Of a stretch of 64,000 nt of DNA, positions 1 to 6,390 are shown in pieces (position 1 is the first letter of the stretch; every line of letters starts with the position of its first letter). This DNA comes from Acidobacteriaceae bacterium (GTDB lineage: Bacteria; Acidobacteriota; Terriglobia; Bryobacterales; Bryobacteraceae), in the NCBI GenBank assembly GCA_019233755.1, contig JAFAMD010000043.1:1-64000 (forward strand), read 5' to 3'. The translations under genes and the position numbers were made by a program. The notes beneath the pieces were generated by a model, which was not told the DNA's origin, did not search any database, and saw only the letters and a program-made list of their open reading frames with translations.

Positions 1-105
1 GATCGCGGCGCCCAGGAATTCGAAAAACGCCGTCAGACCCGACAACAGCACACCCTCCAACGCCTCGCCGCAGCTATGGGATACCAGCTTCTGCCCGCAG
101 ACTAA
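1..105 (+). CDS. C-terminal fragment of a probable transposase (cut by window edge)
   Basis: Frame 1 is open from the first base to a TAA at 103-105 and encodes 34 residues ending in AAAMGYQLLPAD. A charged Gln/Arg-rich helix followed by a short GYxLxP tail is typical of the ends of several insertion-sequence transposases, and the following DNA carries repeated motifs that look like an IS end. The family cannot be named from 34 residues. It could also be the end of an unrelated protein. Too short for the ORF track. Confidence 0.4.
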   Translation, partial: DRGAQEFEKRRQTRQQHTLQRLAAAMGYQLLPAD

Positions 106-175
106 AACCGCTTACCTCTGCGCTAGCGGAGCAGTTTCAGGAGAGCATTCAGCTATCAGCATTTTGTGGAATGAA

Positions 176-245
176 CCCCGAAGATGAGACACGCGGCGAA
201 ACAGCCGGTTACCGTTCTGACCCGCCCCGGAAAATGAGACAGCGG
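176..245. repeat. Two imperfect direct repeats downstream of the transposase tail
   Basis: CCCCGAAGATGAGACACGCGG at 176-196 and CCCCGGAAAATGAGACAGCGG at 225-245 differ by two substitutions and a one-base gap. Repeated AAAATGAGAC-type boxes near the end of an element are known from IS21-like insertion sequences, so this may be the right end of the element whose gene ends at 105. The surrounding 106-403 stretch otherwise shows no gene. It also contains GCTGAGGGCTGA near 269, a unit that recurs in the 30.8 kb repeat. Confidence 0.4.
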
Positions 246-403
246 ATATGTTGAGGTTCGTGGTTCAGCTGAGGGCTGATTGCTGGCCTGTGACTGACCC
301 GGTTTCTCGAACGATACCTTGATCCTTCCCGCCAGTCACAGATTATTCAATCCGGCCCCAGCCGGAGGCTAAGCTGATGGCTGAAAGCTCTCGTTGTTCG
401 CGC

Positions 404-1429
404 TCAGATTACATCTACAGCGGCATTCAAGGTGCTTTCACTGACACGCTCCAAATTGTCCTCCCCAGCCGCTTTGCGAAGCCGTCCGGGAGCCACTCCC
501 ATCGTGCGCTTAAATGCATTACTGAACGCGCTTTCGGATGTGTAACCAGCCGCCTCGGCAGCTTCTGCAATCGACGCTCCTGCGCGTAAGTCACGCGCAG
601 CCAGATGCATGCGCCAACTAGTCAGATAGGTTAACGGAGGCGTTCCCATCACTTGCCGAAAATGCACCGCAAAGCCTGTACGCGACATGCCCGCTTCGTG
701 CGCAAGATCATCCAGATTCCAGAGATGCGAAGGGGCCGCGTGCATGCGTGCAAGTGCAAGGGCAAGCCGCTTATCCCCCAAGCCTTTCAGCCAGCCCCCG
801 TCGGCCGCGGGAGCGCGCGTAAGATACGCCCGAAGGGTCTGTACAAATAGAAGTTGGGCAAGCTCTGCCATTACAACTGAGCGGCCGGGCCGAACCGGGG
901 AACCCATTTCCTCCACAATATGCTCCAGCAGCCAACTGAGGTTCGCGCTCTCCGGGGCGGCGCCGCTCACGTGAATGAGCGGCGGTAAGCCGGCGAGGAG
1001 CAGAAACTGACGCCGATCCTGGATGTGGACCATGCCGCCTAACATGACGAACTCGTCGCCGTGACCAAGCCTGTAGTTGCCATCGTCGTCTTGCACAAGT
1101 GGTGTGGCGACGGCCTCTGAGATGCCGTTTGGATCACTCGCCAGAATGAGCGAGCGCGTGCCATTCATGATCAGGACGTCTCCGCGTTCAAAACGGGCGG
1201 GTTCACCCATGCCATCCATAAAGCACCAGCACGTTCCTTTGATAGCGGCACAAAGTTTGATCGCATCCATATTGGCGAAGCGCCGCGCCCAAACTCCGCC
1301 GGCTATCAGCCGGCCGGACAGACCACATCGGGCATGCACAAGCTCCAGCACATCGGAAAGCGGATCGTTCACCCTCTCTGAACCGCTGCGTTCTGAACTA
1401 TTGCGCACGAAATCCGTATTCATCAGCAT
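404..1429 (-). CDS. AraC-family transcriptional regulator with N-terminal cupin
   Basis: This 341-residue protein has an N-terminal ligand-binding half of the cupin_6/AraC-binding type (about residues 25-210) and a C-terminal AraC double helix-turn-helix. The second helix-turn-helix and the AraC signature are visible at about 290-325 (AGYTSESAFSNAFKRTMG, then APGRLRK). AraC proteins of this layout usually control a neighbouring oxidoreductase. Here the gene is divergent from a short-chain dehydrogenase with only 47 bp between the two starts, so both promoters and the operator must lie in that gap. The start is the first ATG of the frame; MNTDF two codons later is equally possible. Confidence 0.88.
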   Translation of the reverse strand: MLMNTDFVRNSSERSGSERVNDPLSDVLELVHARCGLSGRLIAGGVWARRFANMDAIKLCAAIKGTCWCFMDGMGEPARFERGDVLIMNGTRSLILASDPNGISEAVATPLVQDDDGNYRLGHGDEFVMLGGMVHIQDRRQFLLLAGLPPLIHVSGAAPESANLSWLLEHIVEEMGSPVRPGRSVVMAELAQLLFVQTLRAYLTRAPAADGGWLKGLGDKRLALALARMHAAPSHLWNLDDLAHEAGMSRTGFAVHFRQVMGTPPLTYLTSWRMHLAARDLRAGASIAEAAEAAGYTSESAFSNAFKRTMGVAPGRLRKAAGEDNLERVSESTLNAAVDVI

Positions 1430-1476
1430 TAAAAATTCTAACAGGATTCGCTAGTATGAGCTAAGAAACAGACAAT

Positions 1477-2451
1477 ATGCCCACCCCACAAGCACCCATT
1501 GGTTCGGGCTTCGGCGCTGGTACGACCGCCGCAGAAGTCATAAAAGGAATCGATTTAACCGGCAAGACCGTCATCGTCACAGGCGGCTATTCCGGTATTG
1601 GAGTTGAAACCGTCCGCGCTTTCCGGTCCGCCGGCGCGAAAGTAGTCGTGCCGGCACGTGATATAGCGGCGGCGAAGCAGAATCTCGCCGATATGGCGGA
1701 CGTGCTGCTCGAGCCGATGGACTTACTCGATCCCGCCTCGATTGATGCCTTCGCCGAGCGTTTCCTTGGCAAATACGACAAGCTTCACATCCTGGTTAAC
1801 AACGCTGGTGTGATGGCGTCCCCGCTGGCGCGCGACGCGCGCGGCTACGAGTCTCAGTTTGCCGTCAACCACCTTGGGCACTTCCAGCTCACATGCCGGC
1901 TTTGGCCAGCACTGGTGCGCGCGCACGGCGCCCGCGTGGTGGCGCTATCATCCTACGGACATCGGCGCGCGGGAGTCGACTTGCATGACCCTAATTTCGA
2001 AAAGCGCGACTATGATCCATGGGTCGCATACGGTCAATCGAAGACCGCCAACTCACTCTTTGCCGTCGCGCTAGATTCAATCGGCCAGCACCAAGGCGTG
2101 CGTGCCTTTGCCGTGCATCCCGGCGGCATCGTGACCCGCCTGATACGCCACATGTCGCAGGCTGAAATCGATTCGTACAAGATCTTCGACGAGGCCGGAA
2201 AGCCGGTCATTGATCCTGAGAACAACAAGAAAACTCCCGAACAGGGGGCGGCGACCAGCGTATGGTGTGCGACATCCCCGCGGCTCGATGGCATGGGCGG
2301 CGTCTATTGCGCCGATTGCGAAATCGCCCGCGCGCTCCCAAGCGATCAGTCAACTGAAATGCACGGTGTGCGTCCGCGGGCCATCGATCCTGTCGCCGCC
2401 GGCCGGCTTTGGCAGCTCAGTGAGCAGCTCACTGGGATGGTCCTGGACTAA
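1477..2451 (+). CDS. Short-chain dehydrogenase/reductase (SDR)
   Basis: A 324-residue Rossmann-fold oxidoreductase. Visible landmarks are the dinucleotide-binding TGGYSGIG at about residues 35-42, the NNAG motif at 108-111, a Ser pair at 158-159 and the catalytic YxxxK as YGQSK (Tyr185, Lys189). Length and the long C-terminal part resemble the retinol-dehydrogenase/WW-oxidoreductase-like branch of SDRs, which act on hydrophobic or aromatic alcohols and ketones. The actual substrate cannot be read from the sequence. It is probably the target of the divergent AraC regulator. A pair of hairpins follows the stop codon. Confidence 0.9.
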   Translation: MPTPQAPIGSGFGAGTTAAEVIKGIDLTGKTVIVTGGYSGIGVETVRAFRSAGAKVVVPARDIAAAKQNLADMADVLLEPMDLLDPASIDAFAERFLGKYDKLHILVNNAGVMASPLARDARGYESQFAVNHLGHFQLTCRLWPALVRAHGARVVALSSYGHRRAGVDLHDPNFEKRDYDPWVAYGQSKTANSLFAVALDSIGQHQGVRAFAVHPGGIVTRLIRHMSQAEIDSYKIFDEAGKPVIDPENNKKTPEQGAATSVWCATSPRLDGMGGVYCADCEIARALPSDQSTEMHGVRPRAIDPVAAGRLWQLSEQLTGMVLD

Positions 2452-2525
2452 ACTAAAGGCCGTGGACTGAAAGGCGTCAAGGCATTTGAAGAAATGCCTA
2501 TCTCTGCTCGCGCAGTAGTACCGCT

Positions 2526-2610
2526 TCTCCGCATCTCTTGCGGAGACTACAGCCTCCAATCTCTGCATCTGTCCCCATATTCTCTGCAGACTTGCGGAGA
2601 ATATGGGGAC
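2526..2610. terminator. Two consecutive hairpins between convergent genes
   Basis: Hairpin 1 has an 8-bp stem TCTCCGCA/TGCGGAGA (2526-2533 with 2539-2546, 5-nt loop). Hairpin 2 has a perfect 14-bp stem GTCCCCATATTCTC/GAGAATATGGGGAC (2571-2584 with 2597-2610, 12-nt loop). They lie between the SDR stop (2451) and the stop of the convergent acetyltransferase (2628), where a bidirectional terminator is expected. There is no clear T-run on either side, so efficiency is uncertain. Both 3' arms contain CTTGCGGAGA or close to it, which hints at a duplicated element. Confidence 0.6.
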
Positions 2611-2627
2611 CAATCTCCCCAACCGCG

Positions 2628-3656
2628 TCACGGGTTTCCCAGTGGGCTCTGTCGAAGAGATGGCGTAAGCATGCCAGGAATGCGGCCGCCGTATCGCACT
2701 ATCCTCACCCGGCGCTTAGGCACCGCAGTCGCGCCCCAGGAGAACTTAAAGTGTTCCTCGCCGCGCAGAAAATTCCACTGTTTATAGCCGTGTACATGGG
2801 CGTGGCGGAATGTCTGCGCCAGCAGTTCGCGTCCGAAACCTAGCGCCTGGTGCCGTGGATCAAAGGCGCTCATGTAACAAAAGAGGGCCGTCTCATGACG
2901 AAATGCCAGCAGCATCGCCGCGCTCCGATTCAGAAAGCGAACCGTGAACATCCTCACCGCCCCGCGCGAGGCCAGTTTTTCCGCGGCTTCCCGCGTAAAA
3001 GCCGCAGAGCCGTTGGATTCAAACATACCTCGTTCTCCAGCGGCCGCCCAGCGCTCCCCGTGCATCCTGACCAACGAATCCATAAGCTCCGCATCGGGCT
3101 CCTCGACGGCTTCGAAAGAAACCGGTCCCACCGCTTCCGCTCGCTCTCTGTAGCGCCGTAAATTGCGCCTGAGGTCCTTCGAGCGGGCCGCCAGAAAGTC
3201 TTCGAAGCTCCCCTCCAGCCGGACGACACTGCACGGCGTGTCAGCGAACGATTCGCCGAGCGCCTGCAGTGGCGAGTCCGCGCTCAAGTCCTGCCAATCG
3301 CAAATATCCCAATCCGTCGCTCGACGCAATTCCGCGCCCACGCGCTCGATGATCTCCGGAGTGTGGCACGGATCGAAGACAGGGTCGAGGTAGTCCGAGA
3401 CGCCCGAACCCAGGAGCGTAAGCTGCCGTCTTCCGCACCACTCATGGAGGAAGCACGGCACCACTCCCGCGACCTCGCTCCCGTCACGGAACACGAATGT
3501 TCGAAGGCCGCCGCTTCCGAAATGCCGCCACCATGTCAGCAGCCACTCCGGAGTTTGAAACGGAGTAGCCGGCGGGACCCGGCGCAGAAAGTTTCCCCAT
3601 TCCGCCTCGAAGTCCTGAAGTCTCGCCACGCTCTCGATCCGCTCCAGCGCGAGCAC
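2628..3656 (-). CDS. GNAT-fold N-acyltransferase of the BioF2/CelD (Acetyltransf_6) type
   Basis: The 342-residue protein matches the double-GNAT Acetyltransf_6 family: an N-terminal half beginning with a Trp-rich TPFQTPEWLLTWWRHFG segment (about residues 30-50) and a C-terminal GNAT domain with ALGFGRELLAQTFRHA and YKQWNFLRGEEHFKFSWG (about 265-315). Members are cytoplasmic acyltransferases, often linked to polysaccharide or envelope modification (CelD/FemAB-like). No polysaccharide cluster is adjacent, so the acceptor is unknown. It stands alone, following tRNA-Gln on the same strand. The last 20 residues are poorly conserved-looking and may be an extension. Confidence 0.8.
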   Translation of the reverse strand: MLALERIESVARLQDFEAEWGNFLRRVPPATPFQTPEWLLTWWRHFGSGGLRTFVFRDGSEVAGVVPCFLHEWCGRRQLTLLGSGVSDYLDPVFDPCHTPEIIERVGAELRRATDWDICDWQDLSADSPLQALGESFADTPCSVVRLEGSFEDFLAARSKDLRRNLRRYRERAEAVGPVSFEAVEEPDAELMDSLVRMHGERWAAAGERGMFESNGSAAFTREAAEKLASRGAVRMFTVRFLNRSAAMLLAFRHETALFCYMSAFDPRHQALGFGRELLAQTFRHAHVHGYKQWNFLRGEEHFKFSWGATAVPKRRVRIVRYGGRIPGMLTPSLRQSPLGNP

Positions 3657-3741
3657 ATCTTCAGCTTAGGTCGTTTTCCGAACGGGCTTCAACGCCAACA
3701 AACGATCAATGTATTGCGTGAATTTTTGAAGGAGAGGGGCT

Positions 3742-3817
3742 TGGCTCCCCGACATGGATTCGAACCACGATTAACGGCTCCAAAGGCCGCTGTCCTACCG
3801 TTAGACGATCGGGGAGC
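3742..3817 (-). tRNA. tRNA-Gln (anticodon UUG)
   Basis: Read on the minus strand the element starts GCTCCCC and ends GGGGAGC followed by an encoded CCA, giving a perfect 7-bp acceptor stem. The anticodon arm is GCGGC-CTTTGGA-GCCGT, placing TTG at positions 34-36, and the T-loop has the usual GGTTCGAATCC. With CCA it spans 76 nt. The anticodon reads CAA (and CAG by wobble). It sits 52 nt after the HTTM gene stop and could be co-transcribed or have its own promoter. Confidence 0.95.
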
Positions 3818-3869
3818 AAAAGGCGGTGAGATCCGCGCTCTTCAGTGTAGCAAGCAGGCCGGTACCGCC

Positions 3870-4823
3870 TCAGTGCGAAGAGGCCCGGCTCATGCGAGTT
3901 ACGCCCGTGGACAAAACGGCCGTGCGCTTGCGTATCCAACTCCCCGCGCGCTTCAAATCGGCGGGATCAATAAAGAGGACATAGGCCGGCAGAACGTCCC
4001 ACTGAAACATCGGAACATTCATCGCGTATTCGATGCCCAGATGAAATAAGAGGCCGAGCGCCAGCAGGGGATACCGGAACTCTTTTATCCAAATCAGCAC
4101 ACCGAGGGAGAATTCAAGAGCAAGAGTAAACCAGGTCCCCAGTTTCAGGAATATCGGTTGCTGGAGCCATCCTGGCAGCGGGAATCTCCGAAACTCCTCC
4201 AAATGGCTCACATAGTAAAGTGCCGTGCCGTTTACCCACGGAGCGCCCATCGACTTCCACCAAAATGAGACGAAATAAAGCAGGGACAGCTCGATCTGAA
4301 TCATGCGCTGAGCCCAGGGACTCCGTGGCTGGATCTCCCCACTTTCCCTCCCGGTCCGCACACGGATAAGGCGATCTATGGAGAGAGCGGCTCCGGCCGG
4401 CGCGAACATGAGGAAAAAACCAGCCACGCGCAGGAACGTATCGCCGCCGTGTGTAATAAAGAGGCTTCTTTGCTGGATGGACGCGAGGCACAGGAATACT
4501 GCCACGCTACTGACGCGGGTGAGCAAGCCTATCGTGAGCAGTACCGCGAATGCAAGGAACACCCAAAACAATGCTTCGACCCATGAATCGGCAGGCGGCA
4601 TCAGCTTGAACAAATTGATGCGCGTGCCGGGCTCCACTTTGGTCATGGTGGGAAGCGTCACCCATGCGTGTGCGCCGAACCAATTCAACCAGTCTGAGTG
4701 CAGCAGGATCAGGTTCGCTATGATAGCCAACCCGTAAAGGATCCGGAACAGCGCAATGGGAACCGGCGACTGCGGGGCGAAGAAAAATTCGTTCCACGCC
4801 TTTGACAAAACCCGCCAACTCAC
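3870..4823 (-). CDS. HTTM-domain membrane protein
   Basis: A 317-residue integral membrane protein with several hydrophobic helices and the features of the HTTM (horizontally transferred transmembrane) family, which is related to vitamin K-dependent gamma-carboxylase. Visible landmarks are an N-terminal FRILYGLAIIANLILL helix, the conserved THGGDTFLRVAGFFLMFAP segment and a helix near FVSFWWKSMGAPWVNGTALYYV. The enzymatic role of bacterial HTTM proteins is unknown. It overlaps the preceding gene by 4 nt (ATGA), so the two are translationally coupled and probably work together. Confidence 0.8.
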   Translation of the reverse strand: MSWRVLSKAWNEFFFAPQSPVPIALFRILYGLAIIANLILLHSDWLNWFGAHAWVTLPTMTKVEPGTRINLFKLMPPADSWVEALFWVFLAFAVLLTIGLLTRVSSVAVFLCLASIQQRSLFITHGGDTFLRVAGFFLMFAPAGAALSIDRLIRVRTGRESGEIQPRSPWAQRMIQIELSLLYFVSFWWKSMGAPWVNGTALYYVSHLEEFRRFPLPGWLQQPIFLKLGTWFTLALEFSLGVLIWIKEFRYPLLALGLLFHLGIEYAMNVPMFQWDVLPAYVLFIDPADLKRAGSWIRKRTAVLSTGVTRMSRASSH

Positions 4824-5371
4824 TTCAGATCCTCGGGTTTCAGCCTGTATTCGAAAAAAATGCGCGCGCGCTCGGGTTGGGGGCGATACGAGCCGTCAGG
4901 CTGAGGCACGATATCAGACCAGTATCGAACCAGCATGACGATTTCCGGAGGGTTGGAAGGATCGTTATACAAGCGCGCGAGATGGCGGGAAACATCCGGC
5001 CACACCGCCGAGTTCTTCTCATCTTGCAGATTTTCGACGAACTTCCGGTACCGTTCCTTGAAATAGCGCTGGGTAAGGCTGAGCTGCTCCATTCTGGGAA
5101 ATTTCCAGGTGTGGATACGGCCGTCCCTTGTGATGACAACGCCCTGGATATAAGCGTTTACTGACTTGGGCGCCGGAGCGAACATATCCCACGATTGAAA
5201 AAGCCCGGACCAGAGCATGTAAGGGCGAATCCATTCTCTGAACTCGGCGATCAGCACAGAGTTGGAGGGAACTGCCCAGCAAGTTATGGCAAGAATGTGA
5301 AAAAGCAAAAACGCGCTGATCGCGATCCGCGTCAGTTTCCGCCAGGCCCCCAAGTGACTCGTTAATTTCAA
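4820..5371 (-). CDS. Conserved hypothetical protein, partner of HTTM protein
   Basis: A 183-residue protein with one N-terminal membrane segment (about residues 14-36) and a polar remainder rich in Trp and aromatic residues, including the conserved-looking WSGLFQSWDMFAPAP. This WDMFAP-like motif is, to my memory, common in small proteins encoded beside HTTM genes. The stop overlaps the HTTM start, and the gene begins 16 nt after the second pseudopilin, so the five genes from the secretin down form one apparent transcription unit. Molecular function is unknown. Confidence 0.65.
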   Translation of the reverse strand: MKLTSHLGAWRKLTRIAISAFLLFHILAITCWAVPSNSVLIAEFREWIRPYMLWSGLFQSWDMFAPAPKSVNAYIQGVVITRDGRIHTWKFPRMEQLSLTQRYFKERYRKFVENLQDEKNSAVWPDVSRHLARLYNDPSNPPEIVMLVRYWSDIVPQPDGSYRPQPERARIFFEYRLKPEDLK

Positions 5372-5387
5372 GGGTCAGCTAAGAACT

Positions 5388-5867
5388 CTACCAGTTGGAG
5401 TAGGGAGTGCCGTCGAGACCGGTCTTGTCTGATCCACTCTTGACGTCGAATATCCCGGTCGGGTTATTGCTGCCCCCGACAGGAGTGTCTTCCATGATCA
5501 CGTGCCAGGTCTGGTCTGAACCGGTCATCGGATCCTGGGGCACCTGCCGGAGATAGCCTTCTGACACGAGGTCCTGCAGCGATTCGGGCGCCTTCTGCTT
5601 GTCGATCGTGTATTCGTCGATCATCGTCCGTATAGTGAAAAGGTTGTTCCGCAACACGCTTTCCTTGGCGCGAATGACCGATTTCTGATAAATCGGTAAG
5701 GCGATGGCCAGCAGGACAGAGATGATCGCCATCACGACCATCAATTCGATGAGGGTGAATCCGCGCCGGGCCCGTTTGAGGCACTCGCGCCAACCGGGGC
5801 GACCGGGCGCTATGAGTTCCTGATTCTGCCGGGCGGCACTATTCGTGCTCTGTGCGCTGTTTACCAT
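5388..5867 (-). CDS. Type II secretion/type IV pilus pseudopilin (GspG-like), second copy
   Basis: The 159-residue protein has a prepilin peptidase site after a basic leader: RRGFTLIELMVVMAIISVLLAIALP at about residues 35-60, with the +5 Glu in place. The globular part continues with Lys/Ala-rich helix and a Pro/Gly-rich end (DGTPYSNW) resembling the C-terminal loop of GspG major pseudopilins. The leader of about 35 residues is long for this class, so the true start may be internal. The start overlaps the upstream pseudopilin by 7 nt. Confidence 0.85.
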   Translation of the reverse strand: MVNSAQSTNSAARQNQELIAPGRPGWRECLKRARRGFTLIELMVVMAIISVLLAIALPIYQKSVIRAKESVLRNNLFTIRTMIDEYTIDKQKAPESLQDLVSEGYLRQVPQDPMTGSDQTWHVIMEDTPVGGSNNPTGIFDVKSGSDKTGLDGTPYSNW

Positions 5868-6382
5868 TCCGAATATGCCGTCCCGTCGCTTGCCTTATCC
5901 ATCGTCTTTGAATAGACGTCGAACACGTTCTGCCCGCCCCACGAATCGGAGGTCGGATCGTCTTGCATACTGCGTTTTCCCCAATCGTTTTCACCCGTCA
6001 TCGGGTCTTTGGGAATACGCCGCAGAAAGCGTATCTTGCCGGAGTCTCCGAGACCGCTGACCTTGTTATTCAGCTTGACCCCGGTCACCAGCGTTTCCAG
6101 CGTGGGCGGATAGCAGTAGGCGTCCGGGCTCGCCGATTGAATCTTGCCCTGATCGCACATGTCCTTATATTTGTCGATCGCGCCGCGCATATCGTGCAAG
6201 TCTTCGAGCAGCGCTTTTTCCCGCGCCCGCCGTACCTGGTACCGCGCGGTCGGCACCGCCATCGTAGTCAGAATCAGCAGAATAGTGAACGCGACGATCA
6301 ACTCCACCAGCGTCAGCCCGGACTGACGCTGGCGCCGCCGGGCTAAGGTGGTGGAACAACTACTTCGCAACATGTACCGCAA
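5861..6382 (-). CDS. Type II secretion pseudopilin (GspG-like), first copy
   Basis: A 173-residue prepilin-like protein with the leader RRQRQSG cleaved before LTLVELIVAFTILLILTTMAVP (about residues 22-45, Glu at +5). The body has RRAREKALLEDLHDMRGAIDKYKDMC, typical of the N-terminal helix of GspG, and it ends DGTAYSEW, closely like its downstream neighbour (DGTPYSNW). The two are therefore probably ancient duplicates. It lies 8 nt after the secretin gene. Processing would need a prepilin peptidase and an assembly ATPase encoded elsewhere. Confidence 0.85.
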   Translation of the reverse strand: MRYMLRSSCSTTLARRRQRQSGLTLVELIVAFTILLILTTMAVPTARYQVRRAREKALLEDLHDMRGAIDKYKDMCDQGKIQSASPDAYCYPPTLETLVTGVKLNNKVSGLGDSGKIRFLRRIPKDPMTGENDWGKRSMQDDPTSDSWGGQNVFDVYSKTMDKASDGTAYSEW

Positions 6383-6390
6383 GCTCCATT

